Below are positions 8,345 to 15,967 of a stretch of DNA of 64,000 nt, piece by piece. A program made the position numbers and the translations under genes. Origin of the DNA: CBDAQR01 sp965199055 (GTDB lineage: Bacteria > Pseudomonadota > Gammaproteobacteria > Pseudomonadales > Halieaceae); the NCBI GenBank assembly GCA_965199055.1, contig CBDAQR010000003.1:2170001-2234000 (forward strand), given 5' to 3'. Under the pieces are notes generated by a model, which saw nothing but the letters and a program-made list of their open reading frames with translations, did no database searches and had not been told where the DNA came from. Numbering within the stretch: the first letter of the stretch is position 1; the number at the start of each line of letters is the position of its first letter.

Positions 8345-9454
8345 TCAGGCAGGGAATCCACTTATAGCGCTGTTCAGATTATTGGGACCACCTCTGATCT
8401 CATCAGGAGATTCGTCGTCAGAGAAGAGGGCGAAGCTGGCTTCGTCCGCCGCGCTGGGGTCGAGGCCGAGATTTTCCAGGGTTTGGCTGTCGACGAGAAG
8501 ATCAAACAGTTGGACGCTGCCATCACCCATGTAGATGGAGACCGTCATAGAGAAAATATCTGAGGTTTTGCGCTCGATCATTATTTCGATCGCGTGGTCC
8601 TCGCTTGCTGTTAGGAAGGCTTCCAGATCCGATGCAAAATTTTCATCCGCACCACCGCTGACTAACAGGTCGGTAAAGTCCTGTCCTGAAACGCTGGAGG
8701 TAGTCTCTTGGGAGCCGTTTGTCAGCAAGGAGACGGGCAGCACTACACGGTCATCCGGGCTGAAGTCGAATACGTTCACCTCTGCCTCTGGGTTCAAGAT
8801 CGACACGATCTCCGCTACGTCGGATAGCACTATATTGGTTTCCCCAGCGTCGCTAACCTCAATAAGTTCCTCGCCACCGAACACCAGTGGCGCGTCGCTG
8901 TCACCGAAGTACGAAGTGCCAGCAGCGTCGAAGCCGTCGATCATGGTATTTAGGGAAGATACCGCGTCATTGAGGCTCTCCTGGTCACCCGATACTGCCC
9001 CCATCACTTGCTTCACGGTCGGTATTTCCTGCTCACCATAGACCTTGTTCTCGACCGTAATGCTGAGCGTAAACTGCTCTGCATAGGAGACTTTGTTGTC
9101 GATAATACTCAAGTCGTCGCCTTGGGCGCCGTTAAGTATGTCGAGAGAGATGCTGGCCAGTGTCTTTGCGCCCGATTCGAGCAGCTCCAGATAGAAACTC
9201 ATCCCTTCAGTATCGGCATCTCGGCCGAACAACTGTTGGTAGAGGTTATTGATCAGGACGCTGTTCTCCATAGCACCGTACTGCTGCTCGAACTCTGCCG
9301 AGTTGCCAAATGCATCTACCAATGAAGAGAGGTCGCCGGAAGCGGCCTGTAGTTCCGCCGCCCAGAATTGCTGGCCCTCCGGATCGGCGGCGCGGCCGTA
9401 GTAGGCAATGTATATTTTCTGAATTTCGCGTTCGTATTCGTAGTTTGCTGGCAT
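8345..9454 (-). CDS. DUF4214-domain protein, 3' end fused to the IS
   Basis: About 369 residues. The N-terminal third carries two DUF4214-type helices-and-loop units (IYIAYYGRAADPEGQQFW at about 14-31 and LYQQLFGRDADTEGMSFYL), seen in bacterial surface and secreted repeat proteins. The rest is acidic and Ser/Thr-rich with no clear signal peptide, as in type I or otherwise non-Sec exported proteins. The ATG at 9454 is chosen over the GTG at 9463 because AGGTGA sits 5 bases before it. The last residues (about ISGFPA) and the stop are read from the IS inverted repeat, so the native C-terminus, where an export signal could be, has been lost. Lies downstream of the subtilase operon. Confidence 0.7.
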   Translation of the reverse strand: MPANYEYEREIQKIYIAYYGRAADPEGQQFWAAELQAASGDLSSLVDAFGNSAEFEQQYGAMENSVLINNLYQQLFGRDADTEGMSFYLELLESGAKTLASISLDILNGAQGDDLSIIDNKVSYAEQFTLSITVENKVYGEQEIPTVKQVMGAVSGDQESLNDAVSSLNTMIDGFDAAGTSYFGDSDAPLVFGGEELIEVSDAGETNIVLSDVAEIVSILNPEAEVNVFDFSPDDRVVLPVSLLTNGSQETTSSVSGQDFTDLLVSGGADENFASDLEAFLTASEDHAIEIMIERKTSDIFSMTVSIYMGDGSVQLFDLLVDSQTLENLGLDPSAADEASFALFSDDESPDEIRGGPNNLNSAISGFPA

Positions 9455-9551
9455 TGTGTTCACCTATCTCGATTAGTCGTGTTTTCGAGCACTGTCGTGC
9501 GCGGATTCAGTGAGCCAACGAGACTGCTGCCAAAAATATTCCATGTCAGGC

Positions 9552-9577
9552 AAAAACTGTGAACGGGTTCACAGTTT
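9552..9577 (-). terminator. Intrinsic terminator-like palindrome after the subtilase gene
   Basis: Perfect 11-base arms AAACTGTGAAC (9554-9564) and GTTCACAGTTT (9567-9577) around a 2-base loop. Read on the minus strand the stem runs into a five-T tract, as expected for termination of the sigma/anti-sigma/subtilase transcript 20 bases past the stop. The GC-poor stem and tiny loop also allow an operator role for the DUF4214 gene, which starts about 100 bases further. Confidence 0.5.
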
Positions 9578-9597
9578 GGCTGAGAGTCAATGGGTGC

Positions 9598-11466
9598 TTA
9601 TGGCACTAAGAGGCCGTAGCCAAAGGTGTCGTCTTTGCCGGCCGGGCCCAGGTCTTCTGTACGTTTGCGTAGATTGTCGATTGGATCGATATCCGGCTGC
9701 AGGTAGCGCAGTCGCGCGATGGCAACGGCGGTAAAAGGTACTGCGAACGAGGTTCCGGAAGACGCGCTGGTCCCTGATCCTGGCGTCGCATGGCGAATTC
9801 TCACGCCCGGCGCGGCGAATTCCAGGTGCGGGCCTCTGTTGGCGTAGCGAAAAATCTTTTTCTTGGCATCGACGGCCGTCACGGCGTGGACCGTTCCATA
9901 GGCCGCCGGGTACAAGGGCGGCGCCATTGGGCCGTCATTGCCCGCCGCGGCCACGATGGTCACCTCGCGTTGCCGCAATCGTGAAAGCGCCATTTCCAGC
10001 AAGATGTTTGGCGGCCCGGCCAAGCTCATATTCACTATGCTAACGTCTTCAGTCGCCATCCAGTCGACCGCTCTTAGCAATGCCTCGGTGGTCGCTATCT
10101 CGCCATCTTCACCAATTTCAAACACCGAGGCGGTATATAGCCTGCTCTCAGGAGCAATTCCCATCAGGCTGCTGTGTTTACCGGCAATAACAGAAGCTAC
10201 GGCCGTTCCGTGCTCATTGGGAGCAGACTTGTCCTCGTCAATGAAAGCTCTTGCAGTGATGTCACTGTTGCGCAGGGCGGGGTGTTCGGTATCAACGGCG
10301 GAGTCAATGAGCCCGATTTTGAGAGGCAGCGTGGCGGTGTCCTCGGGAAATGAGAGCGCCTCGGTTGGAGCCGATGATTGGCCCTGCGCATTAAGAGGTT
10401 TGTTGGCTGCGTAGAGGTGGTTAAGGTCAACTGCTACGTCCCCGCCAACGGCCTGGATGACGCCGCTGCGAACTTCGCGAATATCGAAGCTGGCGGGGGC
10501 TGACACCCTCGCTAATTCAAGACCGAGACCGGACAGCTGCGTTGTTTGCTCAAATACGTATCCCTCGCGGGCGAGCGCTCGCATGGTTTCTGGCTCTGCC
10601 ATAACCAGCCACTCTGCGCTGCGAATTTTGTAATCAGCGATATCGAGCCTAGATTCTATTCGGTCAAGCGCGCGGTTCTCTGCGCTCTCTACCAGTTGTT
10701 CTTCCAGCCGATCTTCGATATCTGATTCGATGTCCTGCTCAAGCTCGCCTTCGGATTCCTGTTCAAGGTCCTCTTCGATATCGTCCTCCAGGTCATCCTC
10801 CATGTCCTCCTCGATATCGTCCTCCAGGTCGTCTTCGAGGTCTTCCTCGATATCTTCCTCCAGGTCGTCTTCGAGGTCTTCCTCGATATCGTCTTCAAGG
10901 TCATCTTCGATGTCTTCCTCGATATCGTCTTCCAGGTCGTCCTCGATGTCCTCTTCGATATCGTCTTCCAGGTCGTCCTCGATGTCCTCTTCCAGGTCCT
11001 CTTCGATATCCTCTTCCAGGTCCTCTTCGATATCCTCTTCCAGGTCCTCCTCGATATCCTCTTCCAGGTCCTCCTCGATATCCTCTTCCAGGTCCTCCTC
11101 GATATCCTCTTCCAGGTCTTCCTCTATGTCCTCTTCCAGGTCTTCCTCTATGTCCTCCTCGAGATCTTCTTCAAGGTCTTCTTCGAGCTCGTCTTCAAGG
11201 TCTTCTTCGAGCTCGTCTTCAAGGTCTTCTTCGAGTTCGTCTTCAAAGTCCTCTTCCAGTTCGTCCTCGAGATCCTCGTCGATCTCATCCTCAAACTCTT
11301 CTTCGATGTCGTCCTCGAAGTCTTCTTCGAACTCTTCCTCGGGATCTTGTGCCAGGGCGTGTACAGAAGGTAGAACTCCCGTGCCCAGGGTCAGCGCTAA
11401 AGACAGCAATAGCGCGGCGGGGAGATGCCAGCGTGCTTTACCGCCAGCCAGAAGCAATCGCTTCAT
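9598..11466 (-). CDS. Exported S8 (subtilisin) protease with a long acidic octapeptide-repeat region
   Basis: Counting from the ATG at 11466 (preceded by GAGGA; an upstream GTG at 11478 is the alternative): signal peptide to about residue 39 (ALA), then about 200 residues made almost only of E, D, L, I and F in repeats such as EEDLEEDI, a spacer of about 120 residues, then a complete S8 domain from about 381. Catalytic residues are Asp388 (GLIDSAVD), His419 (NEHGTAVAS), oxyanion Asn510 (AAAGND) and Ser573 (SGTSFAVP). It overlaps the anti-sigma gene by 29 bases and is the third gene of an ECF cassette. The acidic block could bind Ca2+ or act as an inhibitory or cell-wall-interacting segment; that is inference. 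Confidence 0.85.
   Translation of the reverse strand: MKRLLLAGGKARWHLPAALLLSLALTLGTGVLPSVHALAQDPEEEFEEDFEDDIEEEFEDEIDEDLEDELEEDFEDELEEDLEDELEEDLEDELEEDLEEDLEEDIEEDLEEDIEEDLEEDIEEDLEEDIEEDLEEDIEEDLEEDIEEDLEEDIEEDLEEDIEDDLEDDIEEDIEDDLEDDIEEDIEDDLEDDIEEDLEDDLEEDIEEDLEDDLEDDIEEDMEDDLEDDIEEDLEQESEGELEQDIESDIEDRLEEQLVESAENRALDRIESRLDIADYKIRSAEWLVMAEPETMRALAREGYVFEQTTQLSGLGLELARVSAPASFDIREVRSGVIQAVGGDVAVDLNHLYAANKPLNAQGQSSAPTEALSFPEDTATLPLKIGLIDSAVDTEHPALRNSDITARAFIDEDKSAPNEHGTAVASVIAGKHSSLMGIAPESRLYTASVFEIGEDGEIATTEALLRAVDWMATEDVSIVNMSLAGPPNILLEMALSRLRQREVTIVAAAGNDGPMAPPLYPAAYGTVHAVTAVDAKKKIFRYANRGPHLEFAAPGVRIRHATPGSGTSASSGTSFAVPFTAVAIARLRYLQPDIDPIDNLRKRTEDLGPAGKDDTFGYGLLVP
10741..11345 (-). repeat. 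Degenerate 24-bp tandem repeats coding for the acidic region
   Basis: About 600 bases of head-to-tail 24-bp units (for example GATATCCTCTTCCAGGTCCT...) encode the octapeptide EEDLEEDI and variants (EDDIEEDI, ELEEDFED). The most regular part is about 10960-11150. Unit-to-unit differences are largely synonymous or D/E swaps, so the acidic heptad/octad character is kept. Copy number should vary between strains by slippage. Confidence 0.85.
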
Positions 11467-12148
11467 CTTCTTCCTCACGGCCCGCCGGTGTGCCGCCCAG
11501 CCGTTGTTCTACAAGCTCGGTAAACATTTCGGTGCTCGCGCCGCTGGCTGCTCGATACTGATCAGATGGTGTGGGTGATTCGATAGCCACTTGCAGATCT
11601 ATCGTCCAGCGGTCATTTCTGCGGCAAGCAACGCCTCTCCAAAATCCATGACCATCAGCACGCAGATACTCGCGACACCAATCGCCATCGCGACTGCGAA
11701 AACTCATCACGGGAACGACGCTTTCTTGGCTAGTCGAGGCTAGTCCTGCCGCCGAGCCGGACGATTGGTTCTCCAGTATGTTTGAAAACTCGACAGGCGC
11801 TGTGGACCTGTCGATAGAATTCAGGCTTGTCCCGCCGAAAAATCCGAGCAGCATCAACACACTCGCCGCAACAGCGCCGCGCCAGCTCGGTTGCCACCAA
11901 GGGTCATTGGCTGCGACATTGTCCGTTACAGATTCGCTCTTCAGCATGGCCAGAATCTGGTCCGGTACAGGTTCGTCAGCCAGGCCCTCTAGCGTGTCGT
12001 GAGTAAATGTCTCTACTGCACGCATGTCTTCCAGCAGTGAGCGCATTTCCGGGTCTTGTTGCAGCGTAATCTCGACCTGGTCCCGTTCGCTATCATTCAG
12101 TTCGCCGTCGAGGTAGCGCGACAGCAGTTCTTCCTGGTTTGTGCTCAT
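11438..12148 (-). CDS. Membrane anti-sigma factor (RseA/ChrR-like organisation)
   Basis: A 236-residue protein. The N-terminal 60 residues match an anti-sigma N-terminal fold (EELLSRYLDGELNDSERDQV...) but without the zinc-binding His-Cys-Cys set, so it is of the non-zinc type. A single membrane segment lies at about residues 90-108 (AVAASVLMLLGFFGG), and about 120 residues with several Cys follow outside. It starts within the stop of the sigma gene (ATGA) and overlaps the subtilase start. Expected role: hold the ECF sigma factor at the membrane until a periplasmic signal. Its partner protease next door could be involved in release, which is inference. Confidence 0.8.
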   Translation of the reverse strand: MSTNQEELLSRYLDGELNDSERDQVEITLQQDPEMRSLLEDMRAVETFTHDTLEGLADEPVPDQILAMLKSESVTDNVAANDPWWQPSWRGAVAASVLMLLGFFGGTSLNSIDRSTAPVEFSNILENQSSGSAAGLASTSQESVVPVMSFRSRDGDWCREYLRADGHGFWRGVACRRNDRWTIDLQVAIESPTPSDQYRAASGASTEMFTELVEQRLGGTPAGREEEDEAIASGWR

Positions 12149-12663
12149 GCTGAAATCACCTCCTCGAGCCGCTGCTCCTTGAAGTATTGGATCAGGGCTT
12201 TGCGCCCTCTGGCGATTCGGCTCATGACCGTGCCATTGGGTACCCCTAGAATATCGGCTGCTTCTGCGTAAGATTTACCTTCGACGGTAACCAACAGCAT
12301 CGTGGCGCGCTGCACCTCTGGCAGCGTGTCCAGGGCTCGCAGTACCAGCTCAACATTGCGCTGGCCGCCTGCGGTCTGCTCTAGCTCGGCGGGCTCGTCA
12401 GTAACATCCACCACCCTTGATGAGAGCCGCTCGCGAACCTCGCGATAGCGCAGCTCATCGATCCATAGGTTCTTGCAGATCCTGAACATCCATTTTCCCG
12501 CGGGGGCCTGAGTGGGTATACCGTTCTTGAGCAATCGTTCCACTGTCGCCTGTAGCAAATCATCGGCGTCAGCAGGCTGCCCCACCAGCGACAGACAATA
12601 ACGTCGCAGTGCAGGTAGCTCTTCCATCACCTCCTGGCGCTGGTATTCGCTCAAATTCTCCAT
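12145..12663 (-). CDS. ECF-type RNA polymerase sigma factor
   Basis: A 172-residue sigma-70 family protein with only regions 2 and 4. Region 2 has DADDLLQATVERLL and KWMFRICKNLWIDELRYR; region 4 has LPEVQRATMLLVTVEGKSYAEAADILGVPNGTVMSRIARGRKAL with its helix-turn-helix. Directs polymerase to a small extracytoplasmic-stress regulon. The ATG at 12663 has a good AGGGAG site. First gene of a cassette with its anti-sigma factor (4-base overlap) and an acidic-repeat subtilase. Confidence 0.92.
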   Translation of the reverse strand: MENLSEYQRQEVMEELPALRRYCLSLVGQPADADDLLQATVERLLKNGIPTQAPAGKWMFRICKNLWIDELRYREVRERLSSRVVDVTDEPAELEQTAGGQRNVELVLRALDTLPEVQRATMLLVTVEGKSYAEAADILGVPNGTVMSRIARGRKALIQYFKEQRLEEVISA

Positions 12664-12683
12664 GGGTCTCCCTTCACGGGGCC

Positions 12684-12709
12684 AACGGCCTTGCGCGTTA
12701 CATTATTCC
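12684..12709 (-). promoter_or_regulatory. Possible autoregulated ECF promoter upstream of the sigma gene
   Basis: On the minus strand GGAATAA (12703-12709) is followed 17 bases after GGAAT by CGTT (12684-12687), similar to the GGAAC-N16/17-CGT layout of many ECF promoters. The implied start would leave a very short leader in front of the AGGGAG ribosome site. No independent support. Confidence 0.3.
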
Positions 12710-12769
12710 ACCGATTCTCGAAAAATTCGCCATACCCGGCATATACTGGACAGAAAACAAGAGCGAACC

Positions 12770-13771
12770 ATGCGCATTGACGACATTTGCAGAGTGTTAG
12801 AAGGAAAGATTCGCGGCAATCCGGTGGCGGTAACGCATTTTCCTGACGGAATTCCTGAGTCGTATACCGGCGTGAAGGTAGATCCCTGCGCCATCCTTCG
12901 TTATGCCATGGATGAAGGCAAGGTGGTTTACTTTGATCGTGAGCATCAGGACTGTCTGCATGGCGCGTACATCACCGGTGTCCATGAGGGCAACGATCAA
13001 ATTAGTAGTGGCCGCATTCTCACGGATTACATACCTGCTTATAACCTCGATGCAGCGCATAGCTTCAATTCTGGTCAGTCGGTGTTGCCACAAGGAACGG
13101 TGAAAGGGATTGGTGCCGCACCACTCAGTGCCGTGCCCGAGGGCATAGAAGTTCATTGGATCGTGGTGGTCTGTAAACCCCAGTGGGCCGGGCAGATAGG
13201 GGCAGCAAGATCGGTATCAGATGGGGTAATGCCGAGTACTGCCGCTGGAAACTCTTTTTGTACCGATGCCTTTGTCACCCCCTGGTATGAAGAAAACGTC
13301 GTGATGACACCCGGCGACTATGGCGGGCGTATGAACAACAAACTCAAGCCTGAGGAGATGTTTGTCATCATCCCTGTTCGCTACGCCGATAATCTGGTGA
13401 AAATTCTTGAGGCAGCTCCAGACGTTAAGGGCCTCTATGAGGCCACGCGTCCGCAAGATTCGGTGTACTGGGATAAACAAAAGGCCAAGGCCGAGCGAGC
13501 GGCCGCCCGCAGTGGCGGTCAGGGTACCGCGACAGCCGAACGCCTGGGTCTGAAAATATCCATGGACTGGGAGGATGAAGCCCTGGAAATGATCGCCGCT
13601 GCGCCCAAGTTTGTGCGCAAGTTTGCCGTGGGTAACGTGGAGGACTTTGCTGAGGCAGAGGGCCACGATTGTGTTACCGTTGCGGTGGTCGAAAAGCAGA
13701 TGGAGACTGCGGGGGTAGGGCGTTTTAAGCGCGCCAAAGGTGATAAACCCTGGTGGCAGTTCTGGAAATGA
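12770..13771 (+). CDS. DUF169 protein with C-terminal PCP_red-like segment
   Basis: A 333-residue cytoplasmic protein. Residues 1 to about 230 match the DUF169 family (uncharacterised, Cys-containing). Residues about 258-310 (KISMDWEDEALEMIAAAPKFVRKFAVGNVEDFAEAEG... region) resemble the small PCP_red domain found at the end of light-independent protochlorophyllide reductase subunits and in some iron-sulfur proteins. It ends KPWWQFWK. Start ATG chosen at 12770 (MRIDDICRVLEG); a TATACT -10-like box is at 12742-12747. The stop overlaps the start of the following carrier gene (ATGA), so the two are coupled. Function unknown; redox or tetrapyrrole-related use is a guess from the C-terminal segment. 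Confidence 0.65.
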   Translation: MRIDDICRVLEGKIRGNPVAVTHFPDGIPESYTGVKVDPCAILRYAMDEGKVVYFDREHQDCLHGAYITGVHEGNDQISSGRILTDYIPAYNLDAAHSFNSGQSVLPQGTVKGIGAAPLSAVPEGIEVHWIVVVCKPQWAGQIGAARSVSDGVMPSTAAGNSFCTDAFVTPWYEENVVMTPGDYGGRMNNKLKPEEMFVIIPVRYADNLVKILEAAPDVKGLYEATRPQDSVYWDKQKAKAERAAARSGGQGTATAERLGLKISMDWEDEALEMIAAAPKFVRKFAVGNVEDFAEAEGHDCVTVAVVEKQMETAGVGRFKRAKGDKPWWQFWK

Positions 13772-15393
13772 AAAACTACACGCCGACGGACCGATTTCTC
13801 TCACTCTTTACATCGTTGCGCCCCCATGAGGGTCGCGGTGCGGTGTTGTTGTGTGTGCAGGCATTTTTCATCATGTTTGCCTACTACCTGCTAAAGGTCA
13901 TCCGCGATCCGCTGATTCTTGCAGAGGGTAACCCAGAGCTGAAGTCTTACACCAACGCGATGCAGGCAGTGTTGTTGATGGTGATTGTGCCGGTGTTTGC
14001 ACGCGTTTATCACAAGTTGGGTCACGATGGCGCCAAGCATCACATGCTCAGCAGAATCATGCTGTTCTTCATTTCCAACCTATTGCTGTTTGCTCTGGCC
14101 TACGCGGCGGGGTGGCGTATAGCTATCGCCTACTACGTTTGGCTGGGCATATTTTCGGTTATGGTCTTGACCTTGTTCTGGGCGTTTTCGGCCGATTTAT
14201 ATAATGTGAAGTCGGGTCAGCGTATTTTTCCGTTGATCGCAGCGGCGGTATCTGGTGGTGCCTGGGCGGGCGCCCGCTTCGCGGGCTATTGGGATCCGCT
14301 GGTGGGCCACGACGGGATACTCTTCACCGCCGCGCTTTGCCTGTTTGTACCTTGGTGGCTCAGCGGGAAGGTGCAAAGCACGATTCCACCGGGCTCTGAG
14401 AGCTTTGTTGCCGACGAGTTTCATGCGGAACCGCCACCGATTACGGAAGGCTTCATGGTGGTGTTTCGCAGCTACTACCTCACGATGATCGCGCTGTTTG
14501 TCATCGTGATGAACATGATTAACACCAATGGCGAGTATATTCTCTCAGCGTTCGTGTCGCAGGAGGTGGCAGCCCTGGCGGAGGCCGGCGAACTGGGTAT
14601 GAGTAAAAGTGCGTATATGACGCAGTTCTACGCTACCTATTTTTCCTGGATAACATTGCTCGGATTCCTGGTGCAGCTGTTCCTGGTAGCGCGCATATTC
14701 GATTGGATTGGCGTGCGCGGGGCCATTCTCATCTTGCCGATATTAATGATGGGTAGTTATGCGCTGATGTTCGTCTTTCCCGTTCTCATGGTGGTACGCT
14801 ACGCCATGATTGCTGAGAACAGCATTAATTACTCGTTGCTCAATACCACCCGCCATGCCTTGTTCCTCCCGGTGCGAAGGGATGAAAAGTACGTGGGCAA
14901 AAATTGCATTGACACCTTTTTCTTCAGAACGGGCGATGTACTTTCCGCCGCGGCAGTGTTTGTTGGCAGTGCCGTGATGGGTGTGTCTTTATCGGGTTTC
15001 GTGCTCACCAATGCCCTGCTAGCCATCATTCTTTTCTGGTTCGCCTGGATCATTGGCGGCCGTAATCGTGATGTCATCGAAGAGAACTTTGGCAATCTGC
15101 CCCCGCAGCTATCGATACCCCTGGCGAATATGGCTATTCCCGCGGGGGAGGTGAGTGTGTATGAGTTCGACGAAGATAGCTTCGTCGATCCCGACGAGGG
15201 CGACGCCCTGAAGTATCAGGCGTTCATAAACGAGACCGAGAGTCTGCCATCATGGATTCGATTTGACGCCTTGCACCGGAGTTTTCGCTGTCACCCCCCT
15301 GCAGGATCTTCAGGAGAACTCGTAATTCGCGTGGTCGCTCGCGATTTTGATGGCCTCGAAGCGGATTCCAGGTTCACGCTTTCCTACGGTTGA
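13768..15393 (+). CDS. NTT/AAA-family-like (MFS fold) membrane carrier with cadherin-like C-terminal domain
   Basis: A 541-residue protein. Residues 1 to about 440 form about 12 membrane segments resembling NTP/NDP exchange carriers (motifs near the start: FFIMFAYYLLKVIRDPLILAE; then ENSINYSLLNTTRHALFLPV and KNCIDTFFFRTGDVLSA). A hydrophilic tail of about 85 residues (about 455-541) reads like one cadherin/dystroglycan-type putative Ig domain (DPDEGDALKYQAF, LPSWIRFDALHRSF, VRVVARDFDG pattern). Such a domain on an NTT-like carrier is unusual. Cotranslated with the DUF169 gene. Substrate not identifiable; free-living relatives of this family are not necessarily nucleotide carriers. Confidence 0.7.
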   Translation: MKNYTPTDRFLSLFTSLRPHEGRGAVLLCVQAFFIMFAYYLLKVIRDPLILAEGNPELKSYTNAMQAVLLMVIVPVFARVYHKLGHDGAKHHMLSRIMLFFISNLLLFALAYAAGWRIAIAYYVWLGIFSVMVLTLFWAFSADLYNVKSGQRIFPLIAAAVSGGAWAGARFAGYWDPLVGHDGILFTAALCLFVPWWLSGKVQSTIPPGSESFVADEFHAEPPPITEGFMVVFRSYYLTMIALFVIVMNMINTNGEYILSAFVSQEVAALAEAGELGMSKSAYMTQFYATYFSWITLLGFLVQLFLVARIFDWIGVRGAILILPILMMGSYALMFVFPVLMVVRYAMIAENSINYSLLNTTRHALFLPVRRDEKYVGKNCIDTFFFRTGDVLSAAAVFVGSAVMGVSLSGFVLTNALLAIILFWFAWIIGGRNRDVIEENFGNLPPQLSIPLANMAIPAGEVSVYEFDEDSFVDPDEGDALKYQAFINETESLPSWIRFDALHRSFRCHPPAGSSGELVIRVVARDFDGLEADSRFTLSYG

Positions 15394-15441
15394 ACGGTTA
15401 TTGCGGTGCGACAAAATCCCAAAAAATTCATGAACAGTAGA

Positions 15442-15469
15442 TTGACCCCTACTGGTGAAGTTCTATACT
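15442..15469 (+). promoter_or_regulatory. Sigma-70 promoter of the cold-shock gene
   Basis: TTGACC (15442-15447) and TATACT (15464-15469) separated by 16 bases. Start of transcription about 15476 gives a 5' leader of about 145 bases, the length expected for cspA-type mRNAs with temperature-responsive leaders. The leader contains several GC-rich hairpin-forming stretches, for example around 15568-15590. Confidence 0.7.
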
Positions 15470-15620
15470 GACCGTGGCTATTAAGTTTCGGCCCTTATTG
15501 ATGCTCCATTTCGAAGTGCTTCTGTAGTTCTCGTTTTGTGCTCCATAAGTACCAGCAATACTTGCAGCCCAACAGGGCCGTTAGGCGGTCTGATTTATTT
15601 AGATAAAAGAGGAAACGAGA

Positions 15621-15827
15621 ATGTCCACAATCAAGGGCACCGTGAAGTGGTTCAATGAAACTAAGGGTTTTGGCTTTATCGAGCTGGAATCCGGTCCAGA
15701 TGTATTTGTTCACTTCAGTGCCATCAAGGGCGATGGATTCAGAACCCTGGCTGACGGTCAGCAAGTTGAGTTCACCGTCACGGAAGGCAAGAAGGGCCCC
15801 CAAGCGGAGAACGTGGTACCCCTGTAA
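15621..15827 (+). CDS. CspA-family cold-shock protein
   Basis: A 68-residue single cold-shock (OB-fold) domain. Both RNA-binding motifs are present: KGFGFIE at residues 15-21 (RNP1) and VFVHFSAI at about 28-35 (RNP2). Acts as a single-stranded RNA/DNA chaperone. A GAGG ribosome site lies before the ATG, behind a long leader and a strong promoter, and an intrinsic terminator follows, so it is a stand-alone transcription unit. Confidence 0.95.
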   Translation: MSTIKGTVKWFNETKGFGFIELESGPDVFVHFSAIKGDGFRTLADGQQVEFTVTEGKKGPQAENVVPL

Positions 15828-15854
15828 AGGGCACTACTTACTCACAGAATATTA

Positions 15855-15891
15855 GCCGCCACATCCGTCGGGTGTGGCGGCTTTGCTTTTT
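15855..15891 (+). terminator. Intrinsic terminator of the cold-shock gene
   Basis: Perfect 9-base stem GCCGCCACA (15855-15863) / TGTGGCGGC (15873-15881), 9-base loop, followed by TTTGCTTTTT. It lies 27 bases after the cold-shock stop codon. Confidence 0.9.
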
Positions 15892-15967
15892 CTGGGCCAC
15901 CATTCTCGGGCGTGCATAGGAAAAGATATAAAGATATTATATTAGGTCTTATCAACAGGAAGACCTG

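Larger units (their letters stand above)
7157..8366 (-). mobile_element. IS3-family insertion sequence (about 1.2 kb)
   Basis: Contains overlapping orfA and orfB. Imperfect terminal inverted repeats are visible: left end TATAAGTGGATGCCTGCC from 7157, right end (reverse strand from 8366) TATAAGTGGATTCCCTGCC. TATA is palindromic, so it could be part of the repeat or a 4-base target duplication flanking AGTGGAT ends at 7161 and 8362. The two flanks belong to different genes (nhaC remnant and DUF4214 gene), so the element probably lies at a deletion or recombination junction. Confidence 0.85.

Noticed and set aside
7157..8366. TATA flanking the first IS as a definite 4-base target duplication
   Set aside because: TATA is its own reverse complement and can equally be part of the inverted repeats; the flanks come from different genes, so a simple duplication cannot be claimed.
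10741..11345. Possible CRISPR array (regular short repeats)
   Set aside because: Units are directly adjacent 24-bp repeats without spacers and encode a continuous acidic peptide, so they are a coding tandem repeat.
10730..11578. Plus-strand open frame with very long Ser/Arg repeats opposite the subtilase
   Set aside because: It is the exact antisense of the 24-bp acidic repeat array. Any strand of such an array stays open, and there is no ribosome site or family resemblance.
15495..15803. Minus-strand frame of 102 codons over the cold-shock gene
   Set aside because: It is antisense to the well-supported cold-shock gene and its promoter leader, with no start signal of its own.
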